NCBI GenBank assembly: GCA_927443345.1
Contig: CAKMKJ010000047.1
Location: 1 to 56,016, forward strand
Length of the DNA stretch: 56,016 nt
Direction: 5' to 3'
DNA from: an uncultured Anaerolineaceae bacterium
GTDB taxonomy: Bacteria > Chloroflexota > Anaerolineae > Anaerolineales > Anaerolineaceae
Shown here: piece after piece, positions 1 through 7,719 of the stretch
Position numbering within the stretch: the first letter of the stretch is position 1
Layout: each line of letters starts with the position of its first letter
Position numbers and translations under genes: made by a program
Notes under the pieces: model-generated
Databases searched by the model: none
The model's input: only the letters and a program-made list of their open reading frames with translations
What the model was told of the DNA's origin: nothing

Positions 1-1305
1 GTTGATGTAACATTCTTTCTGTAAAATGCTGAACCTTAACAAAAGCGGTGAGTCAGAAGTATCCTTAAGGTGACTAAACCAAAAAAGGAGAACAAAATGA
101 CTCACCAAAATGATTATACCTTTGCAGAAGAACTTTCGGAAAAAGGACTTGATGCAATACCAGAGATGATGCGTGTGTTGATCAATCAGGCCATGCAGGC
201 AGAACGATCAAAGTATTTGCAGGCCGATGAATACGAACGAACAGAAGATCGGATAGGTCACGCAAATGGGTTCAAGCCGAAGACCGTAAAGACCCGCATT
301 GGAGAAATTACCTTTGCAGTGCCACAAGTCAGAGAAGGTGGCTTTTATCCATCCGCACTGGAAAAAGGTCTGAGGAGCGAAAGAGCCCTCACGATTACGC
401 TGGCCGAGATGTACATTCAAGGAGTCTCCACCAGAAGAGTAAAAGCCATCACCGAGCAATTGTGTGGGGTTGAAATCTCAGCCACACAGGTTAGCAGAGC
501 CACCGCTCAACTGGATGCAATACTGCAAGAATGGCGAGAAAGACCTTTGGGAGAGATCGTCTATCTCTACCTGGATGCTCGATATGAGAAAGTCCGTGTA
601 GCCGGGCAAGTGAGAGATGTTGCGGTTTTGGTGGCCACAGGCATCACTGCAGAGGGCGAAAGGCAGATTCTAGGGGTTTCTGTATCACTAAGTGAGCATG
701 AAACCCATTGGAAAGCATTTCTGAAGGCACTTAAAGACCGCGGGCTGCATGGAATGAAGCTGATTACCAGCGATGACCACGTAGGTCTTGGAGCAGCCAG
801 GAGAGCCGTCTTTGGTAGTGTGCCTTGGCAAAGGTGCCAGTTCCACTTGCAACAAAACGCTGGTGCTTACCTGCCCAAACAGTCGATGAGGCTGGAAGTG
901 GCTGCCGAGATTAGGTCTATATTCAATGCAACGAACAAGACTAGAGCAGAGGTGATGTTGAAAGAAGCCATACAGAAGTATGAAATATCTGCTCCGCGTC
1001 TATCAACATGGCTTGAAAATAACCTTTCCGAGGGGTTTTCGGTTTTTGATTTTCCTTTGGAACACAGAAGATCTATTCGGACATCAAACAGCCTGGAAAG
1101 GATTAACAAAGAAATCCGAAGACGAACAAGAGTTGTTGGTGTTTTTCCTAATGAGGCTTCATGTCTCAGATTAATCTCCGCCTTACTTATGGAGATCAGC
1201 GAGGAGTGGCAGATCGGAAAACATTATTGTGCTGGCAAGTCATTAAGTTGTTAAAGAACTATGGGTATTTCTGACTTCAATTTACAGAAAAAAGGTTGCG
1301 TAATC
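1..1305 (+). mobile_element. IS256-family insertion sequence, apparently complete
   Basis: The element has one transposase gene flanked by imperfect terminal inverted repeats. Positions 9-25 match the reverse complement of 1281-1297 at 15 of 17 positions. A weaker match extends to 1-25 against 1281-1305 (about 19 of 25). The inner edge ends in CTGTAAA, as in other IS256-family ends. The left flank is outside the window, so the 8-9 bp target duplication expected for this family cannot be tested. The element appears intact. Confidence 0.85.
97..1254 (+). CDS. IS256-family (mutator-type) DDE transposase
   Basis: This transposase of 385 residues catalyses cut-and-copy movement of the surrounding insertion sequence. 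The DDE triad typical of IS256/MULE transposases is visible: Asp in the motif LDARYEKVR (about residue 160), Asp in ITSDDHVGL (226/227) with the family's CQFH motif about 20 residues later, and Glu in SLERINKEIRRRTRVVG (334). I chose the ATG at 97 because an AAAGGAG ribosome-binding site sits 6 bases upstream; an upstream GTG at 70 lacks one. Length is normal for the family (about 390-400) and no frameshift is seen, so the enzyme is probably active. The C-terminal tail after the last helix is short and divergent. Confidence 0.95.
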   Translation: MTHQNDYTFAEELSEKGLDAIPEMMRVLINQAMQAERSKYLQADEYERTEDRIGHANGFKPKTVKTRIGEITFAVPQVREGGFYPSALEKGLRSERALTITLAEMYIQGVSTRRVKAITEQLCGVEISATQVSRATAQLDAILQEWRERPLGEIVYLYLDARYEKVRVAGQVRDVAVLVATGITAEGERQILGVSVSLSEHETHWKAFLKALKDRGLHGMKLITSDDHVGLGAARRAVFGSVPWQRCQFHLQQNAGAYLPKQSMRLEVAAEIRSIFNATNKTRAEVMLKEAIQKYEISAPRLSTWLENNLSEGFSVFDFPLEHRRSIRTSNSLERINKEIRRRTRVVGVFPNEASCLRLISALLMEISEEWQIGKHYCAGKSLSC

Positions 1306-1379
1306 TGAAAATATTGAAAGGAATTTATTTTGAGTACTTAATATTAATTTACAAATTGATTAATAATTACTAAAGCTAA

Positions 1380-2048
1380 CTAATTTGCCGAAGATTTAGA
1401 TAAAGCGCCGGGGTAAATGGAGATTTCGGTGACCAGGGTGGTAAAGCATCCATCATCCTGCCAGAAACTGAGGTAATTGCCGTTTTTGTCAAAACTGTCG
1501 ATGCGGTAGATATCAAACCCTTTGATGACCACGGCGTCACCAGGGTGGATGGAGTTCAGTCTCTGGTTGATTTCTTCGTTTGAGGGGATGACATGCAAGA
1601 GTCCGATGGTTCCGTTTGGGCGCGGATCGTGCCAAGAGAGCCAGCGGTAGCGATGATCATAGACTTCAATTTCGACGACGAACGGGTTTGAGTAATCACC
1701 ATTGGTAATCAGAATATCGCCGGTCAGCAGAGCAAAGTCAGTCTCATGGATAGGTGCGGCATAACCTACCAGACCGGAAAAGCTGATTTCTCTGGTGCTT
1801 TCATACGAGATGACCCAAAAAGCACCAGAAGGATGCATGATGCGTTTGAGGTTATCAAGATATTGAACATCATCAAAATTGTCAATCACCACCGGTTTTA
1901 CAAAAAGTGGTTTTATCTTTTCCCAATTGGATTGGGTCAAGTCAATCGCCAGAATAAGTACGAAAATACTGATCAACCAGACTAATAATCTGAGTCTGGT
2001 GATTTTGTTATTTTTGCGTTTCTCTTTGATTGAATCCAGAAAATGCAT
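1380..2048 (-). CDS. Membrane-anchored protein of unknown function (paralogue of 3420-4061)
   Basis: I do not recognise this 222-residue protein. It has a short basic N-terminus, one membrane segment at about residues 20-36 (LLVWLISIFVLILAI), then an extracytoplasmic soluble domain. It is clearly related to the protein at 3420-4061: both share the order SGLV-x-TGDIL-x-NGDYSNP, PNG-x-LLH-x-P-NEEIN, a KGxDIYxI strand and a terminal FWQDxGCxTTLVT motif with one conserved Cys. The two paralogues flank the DHOD-like gene, all on the minus strand. The repeated short beta-strand pattern suggests a small all-beta fold, but that is inference. No good Shine-Dalgarno sequence precedes the ATG. Confidence 0.75.
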   Translation of the reverse strand: MHFLDSIKEKRKNNKITRLRLLVWLISIFVLILAIDLTQSNWEKIKPLFVKPVVIDNFDDVQYLDNLKRIMHPSGAFWVISYESTREISFSGLVGYAAPIHETDFALLTGDILITNGDYSNPFVVEIEVYDHRYRWLSWHDPRPNGTIGLLHVIPSNEEINQRLNSIHPGDAVVIKGFDIYRIDSFDKNGNYLSFWQDDGCFTTLVTEISIYPGALSKSSAN

Positions 2049-2169
2049 TGTTCATCATCCAATTGAAGAAAGCTAAACTGTTTTTTTCTGGTACTAACAT
2101 TACAATCGGATCAAAAAAATTTAGTAGATATTTTATCTTAAAGGATAGCATAAAATATTTACAACGTAA

Positions 2170-3300
2170 TTAATCCTCGTGAAGAAGTGGTCTAAGCTCA
2201 AGTGCATCAAATGGACAAACCGAGACACACAATCCGCAGGCTGCACAACTTTCAGTGTTGACACTCGCTATTTGTTTTAATGGGGCTTGCAGAGCATCAA
2301 ATTGGCAAACTTTTGCACACTGCGAACAAGCTTTACATTTCAATTCATCCACCCAGGCAGTTTGGTTAATCGAAGTGACCACAGTCTGACCATGCCGATA
2401 CTTGTTAAGATACAAACCTTTGATTTCTTCAATATCATGATATCCATGAGCATCCAGCCATTGAGCGGTTTCGACAGCGATTTTTCCATAGACCTCTGGC
2501 CCCTTGAGGATAGCAGCAGTGCAAACTTCAACGAGAGATGCCCCAGCCATAAAAAATTCAATCACATCTTCACCACAAGTGATACCCCCCACACCAATGA
2601 CAGGTTTATCAGTAACACGGGCTACCTCAAAAACTGATCGAATGGCTAATGGCTTTATGGAGGGGCCTGAAAGCCATCCATAACCGTATTGAGAGCCTAA
2701 TGGGGATGTTCCACGTTCAATATCGATCATTAACGTTGGTCCAAAACTATTTATGCAAGTGAAGCCATCCACATAAGGGTCAAGAAGCTTAGCAATTTCA
2801 CCCAAATCACCCGAGTGCATGCTAAGCTTGGCCACAATTGGAATAGAGACCGCATTTCGTAACGCCTGGGCAGTTTCGACAATTCGCTTTTCATCAAGAT
2901 AGTGAATGGAGAATTCAATGATGTTAATCCCTTTTTGTTCCAGGCGGGGTCCTAAAGTGGCAAGGTCATGGGTGGTGTAACCCACACTGGCAATTATTGG
3001 GAGTTGATACTCATGAGCAGCGTTGAGTGAAATATCATATTCTTGATCAAACCAGGTTTCGGGTGAGAGTTCACTCCAAAGTTCAGAGTTGAGAAGATTG
3101 TCTTTTCCAAAACGAGCCATGTTGGGATGGGGAACCTGAGCGGCCACGCTGGAAATGGTTTTTGTCAACAATCCGCCTGCACCACCTTGTGCTGCGCGTT
3201 GCACCATTTTTCCAGAACCGACATTTGGACCCGCAGCAGGAATAACAGGATTGGGAAAAGTGCGATTCAAAACAACAACAGAGAGATTGACGTTTTCCAT
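2170..3300 (-). CDS. Dihydroorotate dehydrogenase-like flavoprotein fused to 2[4Fe-4S] ferredoxin (PreA-like)
   Basis: Residues 1 to about 300 form a TIM-barrel flavoprotein of the DHOD/dihydropyrimidine dehydrogenase family. They show the N-terminal PVIPAAGPNVGSG strand, the FMN-contact lysine in VAKLS, an N-S pair in CINSFG, and the phosphate-binding GVGGI and AGASLVEVCTA segments. Residues about 315-370 carry two 4Fe-4S motifs, CKACSQCAKVC and CAACGLCVSVC. The overall plan resembles PreA (NAD-dependent dihydropyrimidine dehydrogenase). However, where relatives have an NxSCPH-type active-site loop with a catalytic Cys or Ser, this protein reads IEFSIHYLDEKR, with no Cys. Substrate is therefore unknown. 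A redox role using ferredoxin-type electron transfer is likely. No PreT/pyrimidine genes are adjacent; its neighbours are two unknown paralogues. Confidence 0.8.
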   Translation of the reverse strand: MENVNLSVVVLNRTFPNPVIPAAGPNVGSGKMVQRAAQGGAGGLLTKTISSVAAQVPHPNMARFGKDNLLNSELWSELSPETWFDQEYDISLNAAHEYQLPIIASVGYTTHDLATLGPRLEQKGINIIEFSIHYLDEKRIVETAQALRNAVSIPIVAKLSMHSGDLGEIAKLLDPYVDGFTCINSFGPTLMIDIERGTSPLGSQYGYGWLSGPSIKPLAIRSVFEVARVTDKPVIGVGGITCGEDVIEFFMAGASLVEVCTAAILKGPEVYGKIAVETAQWLDAHGYHDIEEIKGLYLNKYRHGQTVVTSINQTAWVDELKCKACSQCAKVCQFDALQAPLKQIASVNTESCAACGLCVSVCPFDALELRPLLHED

Positions 3301-3419
3301 TTATTTCACTTTCACAAATAAATAATTCTCAAAAAAAAATTGAGCTTGGTAGTATATCGTGCAATTATGCCATAAACGAAAAAAATATTTTTATTCATAA
3401 ATTTTCGAAACTAACTAAT

Positions 3420-4061
3420 TCATTTTAGGATTTCAACATTTGTAACCAGGGTGGTATTGCAGCCGGTATCCTGCCAAAAGCCGATGTATTCTCCATCAGT
3501 ATTGAAACCCTGAATCTGGTAAATGTCATATCCGGTGATGCGGACGTTGTCGCCTTTTTGAATGGTTTTCAGAGCCTGGTTGATTTCTTCATTGATCGGC
3601 ACTGTGTGCAGCAAATTAATGGCGCCGTTAGGCTCAGAATTTGTGGTCGACATCCATGAAAAGTGGTGGTTTGAAACACTGGTGTTTACGAGATCAGGGT
3701 TGGCAAAGTCGCCGCTGGTGACAAGAATGTCAAAAGTGAGGATGGCAAAAGTTGATTCACGAATGGCTGAGGTGTGGCGCACAAGACCGGTAAAATCGCG
3801 TTTGCTGCTGGTTTCGTAAGAAATATCATAGGCACGTCCGTTCTCAAGGGTGATATCGTGCATCCCCTTTGACGACATTACCTGGTCAAAATTGAGCGGA
3901 CCTTCAAAACCAAGTGCTTTCGATATCGGCAGCCAATTGCGATAGAGGAGCATAGCTGCAACCGCAATAATCAAGATGATTAATATCATCAAGAGCAGAC
4001 CTTCAAGTGAAGAAGACTGGGTTGATTCTGGCGGTTGATTTTGTTCTTGAGAATTATCCAT
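3420..4061 (-). CDS. Membrane-anchored protein of unknown function (paralogue of 1380-2048)
   Basis: This 213-residue protein has a Gln/Pro/Ser-rich cytoplasmic N-terminus, one membrane helix at about residues 21-41 (LLLMILIILIIAVAAMLLY), and an extracytoplasmic domain homologous to the one at 1380-2048. Shared motifs include FTGLVR, ILTFDILVTSGDFANP, PNGAINLLHTVPINEEIN, GYDIYQI and FWQDTGCNTTLVT. I placed the start at the ATG at 4061; the longer reading frame from a TTG at 4109 would run through the glmS promoter region. It is transcribed away from glmS. Function is unknown. Confidence 0.72.
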   Translation of the reverse strand: MDNSQEQNQPPESTQSSSLEGLLLMILIILIIAVAAMLLYRNWLPISKALGFEGPLNFDQVMSSKGMHDITLENGRAYDISYETSSKRDFTGLVRHTSAIRESTFAILTFDILVTSGDFANPDLVNTSVSNHHFSWMSTTNSEPNGAINLLHTVPINEEINQALKTIQKGDNVRITGYDIYQIQGFNTDGEYIGFWQDTGCNTTLVTNVEILK

Positions 4062-4068
4062 TTTTATC

Positions 4069-4098
4069 GTGTCAGGTGGTTGACATTTCGGGTATAAT
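4069..4098 (+). promoter_or_regulatory. Probable sigma-70-type promoter of glmS
   Basis: A perfect TATAAT lies at 4093-4098 with a poor -35 GTGTCA at 4069-4074 (18-bp spacer). Transcription would start near 4105, leaving about 57 nt before the ribozyme cleavage site and a leader of about 300 nt before glmS. The TTGACA at 4080-4085 is only 7 bp from the -10 and cannot serve as its -35. Confidence 0.5.
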
Positions 4099-4162
4099 GC
4101 CCTTATCAAAGCATAAGGAGGTTGTTATAAGTTTATCGCATCTTTAAGCTATGGAAAGCCAA

Positions 4163-4381
4163 GCGCATGGACCGGAGTTTTTTCCGGTTGACGAGGAAGA
4201 GGGTTCTTCACCGCAAGGTGGAGTTAACCGGCAGGTGCCGGGAAAATCGAAAGATCAGCGGAAGCCCTTCTGACCCAACAACACGGGTCTGCACTTTCCA
4301 AACCTACACATAATTGAATAGAAGATCAGCATAGACTGATCTGTCGGTGGCTTGTCGGCAGTTGTGTCGAAGGGTCAGAAG
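4163..4381 (+). ncRNA. glmS self-cleaving ribozyme (GlcN6P-responsive riboswitch)
   Basis: The 340-base gap before glmS holds a structured leader with the glmS ribozyme hallmarks. AGCGC at 4162-4166 gives the cleavage junction between A4162 and G4163. GTTGACGAGG follows an ACCGG/CCGGT hairpin at 4171-4188. Then come a 7-bp stem closed by a GCAA tetraloop (CTTCACC/GGTGGAG) and a GGCAGGTGCC core segment. A 10-bp perfect helix, CTTCTGACCC (4267-4276) with GGGTCAGAAG (4372-4381), corresponds to P4. The P4 domain is enlarged and contains an inner GATCAGcataGACTGATC-type hairpin near 4324-4341. In this family glucosamine-6-phosphate acts as cofactor for cleavage, which destabilises the glmS mRNA and gives feedback control. 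Recognition rests on motif order, not on a covariance-model score. Confidence 0.87.
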
Positions 4382-4402
4382 TATTTTCTCATGGAGGATT
4401 TC

Positions 4403-6244
4403 ATGTGCGGAATTGTTGGCTACATTGGAGATCAAAATGCCACGCCAATTGTTTTAACAGGATTAAAAAAGCTTGAGTACCGCGGATATGATTCTGCCGG
4501 GCTTGCAGTGATCACCAATGGTCATATAGAGGTCAGGCGCGATGCCGGCAAACTGGCCAATCTTGAATTGTTGGTACAGAATCAACCGATTGTCGGAAAG
4601 ATCGGAATAGGTCATACCCGTTGGGCCACCCACGGTGAACCTACTGCGCGGAACGCGCATCCACATCTTAGCACGACCGGCGAAGTCGTGGTGGTGCATA
4701 ACGGGATTGTTGAAAATTATATAGAATTAAAAGAAGAACTGGTTCAAAAGGGTATCGAATTTCAGTCGGATACTGATACTGAGACCATCGTGCACCTGAT
4801 TGATCTTTATCTAAAATCAGGTCAAAATCTCGAGTCAGCGGTCAGAACCACATTGTCACGATTAAAAGGTGCTCATGGGGTTGTTGTAATGTCTACACTT
4901 GAAAAAGATAAAATCATTGCTGCCCGCATCGGCAATGCTGGCGGTGTTGTACTGGGGCTTGGCGAGGACGAGAATTTCATCGCCTCAGATATCCCTGCTA
5001 TTTTAGAACACACCCGGCGCTTGATCTTTTTGGAAAGCCGTCAGATGGCGATTGTCACGCGAGAAGGTATCGAGATCAGCACCATCGAAGGTAATAAAGT
5101 TTCACCGCAGATTTCATCCGTTGCCTGGGACCCCGTGTCTGCAGAAAAAGGCGAATATCGCCATTTCATGCAAAAAGAAATTCATGAGCAAGTTCGCGCT
5201 TTGACCGATACGTTGGCTGGGCGAGTGGATTTTGAGAATGGAACGGTGCGCTTACCACAGTTGAACCTGACTGTAGAAAAAGCGAAAAAGATTGAAAAGA
5301 TTGTGATCACTGCCTGCGGCACGGCTTCACACGCCGGCATGGTAGGGAAACTATTGATTGAACGCATCGCGCGCATTCCAACCACTTGCGAGATTGCATC
5401 CGAGTTCCGCTATTCTGATCCGATTGTAGACGAAAAGACGGTGGTACTTTCGATCAGCCAGTCAGGTGAAACAGCCGATACCTTGGCCGCAATGGAAGAA
5501 GCACGCAAGCACGGTTCAACCACATGGTCGATTGTAAATGCCATCGGCTCACAAGCCATGCGCATCTCTGATGGATTTATTTCAATGCAAACCGGCCCTG
5601 AAATCGGTGTAGCTTCAACCAAGGCTTTTACCGCACCGTTGGTGGACTTATACATGCTGGCTGTGCTGCTGGCAGACCTGCGTGGCACTATTACAGCCAA
5701 TGAGCGCAAGTCGCTGGTTGATGATCTGCGTTTGATCCCTGAACTGGTAGGCGAATGTTTGGATCGTGAAGCCGAAGTGGAAGAAGTTGCCAACTATCTT
5801 AAAGAAGCACGTGACATGCTATATCTGGGCCGCGGCATCAACATGCCAATTGCCTATGAAGGTGCTTTGAAGATGAAAGAAATCTCTTACATGCATGCTG
5901 AAGCCTACCCGGCGGGCGAAATGAAACACGGACCGATTGCTTTGGTCGATAAGGATATGCCCGTGCTGGCCATCTGCACCAAGGATCCGTGGTATGAAAA
6001 AATGATCAGCCAGGTGGAACAAGCTAAAGCACGCGGCGGCAGCGTGATCGCTGTAGCCACCATTGGTGATGACAGAGTTGAAGCACTGGTAGATCGCGTT
6101 TTGTGGGTACCTGACGCTCCATGGATGCTAAGCCCGGTGGTGACGGTCATTCCGCTGCAGATATTGGCTTATCACATCGCAAGGTTGAGAGGGCTGGATG
6201 TTGATCAGCCGAGGAATCTGGCGAAGTCAGTGACAGTAGAATAA
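4403..6244 (+). CDS. glmS: Glutamine--fructose-6-phosphate aminotransferase (isomerizing)
   Basis: GlmS converts fructose-6-phosphate and glutamine to glucosamine-6-phosphate, the first committed step to UDP-GlcNAc for the cell wall. The protein has 613 residues (family about 600-610). The start is fixed at 4403 because Met is followed by the catalytic Cys2 (MCGIVGYIGD) that becomes the N-terminal nucleophile; GGAGGA lies 4 bases upstream. The glutaminase domain covers about residues 1-240 (HTRWATHG, HNGIVEN). Two SIS isomerase domains follow (TACGTASHAG, SISQSGETADT, GRGINMPIAYEGALKMKEISY) and the canonical C-terminus NLAKSVTVE. It is controlled by the ribozyme leader and ends at a strong terminator, so it is transcribed alone. 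It links to murA at the right end of the window. Confidence 0.98.
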   Translation: MCGIVGYIGDQNATPIVLTGLKKLEYRGYDSAGLAVITNGHIEVRRDAGKLANLELLVQNQPIVGKIGIGHTRWATHGEPTARNAHPHLSTTGEVVVVHNGIVENYIELKEELVQKGIEFQSDTDTETIVHLIDLYLKSGQNLESAVRTTLSRLKGAHGVVVMSTLEKDKIIAARIGNAGGVVLGLGEDENFIASDIPAILEHTRRLIFLESRQMAIVTREGIEISTIEGNKVSPQISSVAWDPVSAEKGEYRHFMQKEIHEQVRALTDTLAGRVDFENGTVRLPQLNLTVEKAKKIEKIVITACGTASHAGMVGKLLIERIARIPTTCEIASEFRYSDPIVDEKTVVLSISQSGETADTLAAMEEARKHGSTTWSIVNAIGSQAMRISDGFISMQTGPEIGVASTKAFTAPLVDLYMLAVLLADLRGTITANERKSLVDDLRLIPELVGECLDREAEVEEVANYLKEARDMLYLGRGINMPIAYEGALKMKEISYMHAEAYPAGEMKHGPIALVDKDMPVLAICTKDPWYEKMISQVEQAKARGGSVIAVATIGDDRVEALVDRVLWVPDAPWMLSPVVTVIPLQILAYHIARLRGLDVDQPRNLAKSVTVE

Positions 6245-6253
6245 TAAAAACGA

Positions 6254-6281
6254 GCCGTTGGTCAATTACCAACGGCTTTTT
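6254..6281 (+). terminator. Rho-independent terminator of glmS, probably bidirectional
   Basis: A perfect 9-bp stem, GCCGTTGGT (6254-6262) and ACCAACGGC (6268-6276), with a 5-nt loop, is followed by TTTTTCTTT. It overlaps the last codons of the converging winged-helix gene; on the minus strand the hairpin is followed by TCGTTTTTATT and may stop that transcript too. Confidence 0.92.
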
Positions 6282-6810
6282 CTTTCACCTTTTGAATTAA
6301 CTGCTTGACCACTTTTTTTGAGAGGGCAGGGTTTTTGAACAGATTGGAAATGTTTTCGTGCTCCAAGGTGATCTTTGGGCCAGAACGCGTGGCAACCCAG
6401 GTGGTTCTGACGCCGATGTTTTCAAGATAAGCGACTGCCTGGTTCATGCGTGACGCGGAGGAATATCCGCGCGGTTGAAAGTTGGACATTAAGGCATTGA
6501 TGATCAACTCAATGAAGTCTGCTTCTTTTTCTTGATCAAGTTCATTTACATTCAAAAATCCCAGCATACCAGATATTAACCCCTTAACCAACGGTTCGGG
6601 GGTTTTATGAATCAATGTAAACCTTGCGGCGGGTCTTCCAGGGGTATCTAAACGGTTCGCTGTAAGCCTTTCTACGCGATTTTGAGCCAACAATTGACCC
6701 ATTTGCTCGCGAATATCCGCCTTGGTGCGGTCCAGAGCGACGGATATCTCAGCCACAGTGGACGGCCCGTTAATTTCGAGGTAATTCTGGATATTTTGAG
6801 AAGTTTTCAT
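6262..6810 (-). CDS. Winged-helix transcriptional regulator, divergent from nuo operon
   Basis: This 182-residue protein starts with a typical winged helix-turn-helix (residues about 1-65). A first helix and IQNYLEINGPSTVAEISVALDRTKADIREQMGQLLAQNRVERL are followed by a basic wing RLDTPGRPAARFTL. The C-terminal half (about 75-180) is a mixed helical domain I do not recognise, ending in a Lys-rich helix. It is transcribed away from nuoB, and the intergenic region holds three copies of a 14-bp box. The simplest inference is that it controls itself and the nuo operon. It is not assigned to a named family; ArsR- or DeoR-like N-termini look similar. Confidence 0.75.
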   Translation of the reverse strand: MKTSQNIQNYLEINGPSTVAEISVALDRTKADIREQMGQLLAQNRVERLTANRLDTPGRPAARFTLIHKTPEPLVKGLISGMLGFLNVNELDQEKEADFIELIINALMSNFQPRGYSSASRMNQAVAYLENIGVRTTWVATRSGPKITLEHENISNLFKNPALSKKVVKQLIQKVKEKAVGN

Positions 6811-6828
6811 TTTAATAAGCAGTATATT

Positions 6829-6990
6829 GCTTGCTTAATTATACCTATTTTTTGGGGTTGTATTCAATAATTTGGTTTCATTCATATAATTAAGTAATAA
6901 AAAGCTTGCGTAATTATTTGATTTTCGTGAATATTATTAGTAATTAGGAAAATTGAAATTTAATAGGCAAGATAAAGCTTGCTTAATTAA
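6829..6990. promoter_or_regulatory. Three-copy operator-like box GCTTGCKTAATTAW
   Basis: Near-identical 14-bp direct repeats lie at 6829-6842, 6904-6917 and 6977-6990, 75 and 73 bp apart (about seven helical turns). A partial inverted copy, TAATTAAGTAAT, is at 6887-6898. The first box is 19 bp upstream of the winged-helix gene start, and the third ends 4 bp before the nuo -35. The placement suggests binding sites for the divergent regulator. Confidence 0.6.
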
Positions 6991-6994
6991 ATAC

Positions 6995-7022
6995 TTGACT
7001 TTGTTAAAAGGCAGACTACAAT
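6995..7022 (+). promoter_or_regulatory. Promoter of the nuoB-nuoCD-nuoI operon
   Basis: TTGACT (6995-7000) and TACAAT (7017-7022) are separated by 16 bp and lie about 30 bp upstream of the AGGAAGG ribosome-binding site of nuoB. The third operator-like box sits immediately upstream of the -35. Confidence 0.65.
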
Positions 7023-7059
7023 TAATTCAGATATTTTTGGGTGAAAAAGGAAGGAAATT

Positions 7060-7719
7060 ATGGCTGAAATCGATTTGAATAACCCCGAGATTGATGTCCC
7101 TGCTGAGTTAAAACAACAAATAGCAGTTACCACACTGGATAGAATTTACAACTGGAGCCGCAGCAATTCGCTGTGGCCGATGATGTTCGGTTTGGCATGC
7201 TGCGCAATTGAGATGATCTGCACGGCTGCCAGCCGTTATGATTTATCGCGTTTTGGTATGGAAGTGATGCGTCCGAGCCCCAGACAGGCGGATGTGATGA
7301 TCGTTTCGGGTACAGTCACCAAAAAAATGGTGCCACAAATTGTGAGACTTTACAACCAAATGTCTGAGCCAAAATATGTTATTGCCATGGGCGCTTGCGC
7401 CTCAGGCGGAGGTCCCTTTAAAGAGGGCTACAATGTGGTGCCTGGTGTGGATAAATTCATCCCGGTGGATGTTTACGTAGCGGGCTGCCCGCCAACCCCG
7501 CAAGCCTTGCTGCATGGGTTGATCATACTGCAAAAGAAGATCGAAGGCGAACATATCCCCGATACGCGCTGGTACAAAAAATGCGTTGTGGAAGCCATAC
7601 CCATTCCAATCTTGGGTCCTGACATTATTGATCCGCGCCACTTTGAATTAATCAAGGAAGAAACACACAAACCCTTACCAGTTGTTGAAGAGGTGGTTGA
7701 GGGAGGAGAAACCGCATGA
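7060..7719 (+). CDS. nuoB: NADH-quinone oxidoreductase subunit B
   Basis: NuoB carries cluster N2, the last Fe-S cluster before quinone in complex I. The four ligand positions are intact: the tandem Cys47-Cys48 (GLACCAIEM), Cys113 (GACASGG) and Cys143 (AGCPPTP). At 219 residues it is slightly longer than many NuoB proteins because of an acidic, Pro-rich C-terminal tail. An AGGAAGG site precedes the ATG. It opens an operon and overlaps nuoCD by 4 bases (ATGA). NuoA is not upstream, where a regulator gene is found, and no membrane subunits are in this window. Confidence 0.97.
   Translation: MAEIDLNNPEIDVPAELKQQIAVTTLDRIYNWSRSNSLWPMMFGLACCAIEMICTAASRYDLSRFGMEVMRPSPRQADVMIVSGTVTKKMVPQIVRLYNQMSEPKYVIAMGACASGGGPFKEGYNVVPGVDKFIPVDVYVAGCPPTPQALLHGLIILQKKIEGEHIPDTRWYKKCVVEAIPIPILGPDIIDPRHFELIKEETHKPLPVVEEVVEGGETA

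Noticed and set aside
4080-4085. TTGACA as the -35 of glmS
   Set aside because: Only 7 bp from the TATAAT at 4093; spacing is impossible for one sigma-70 promoter.
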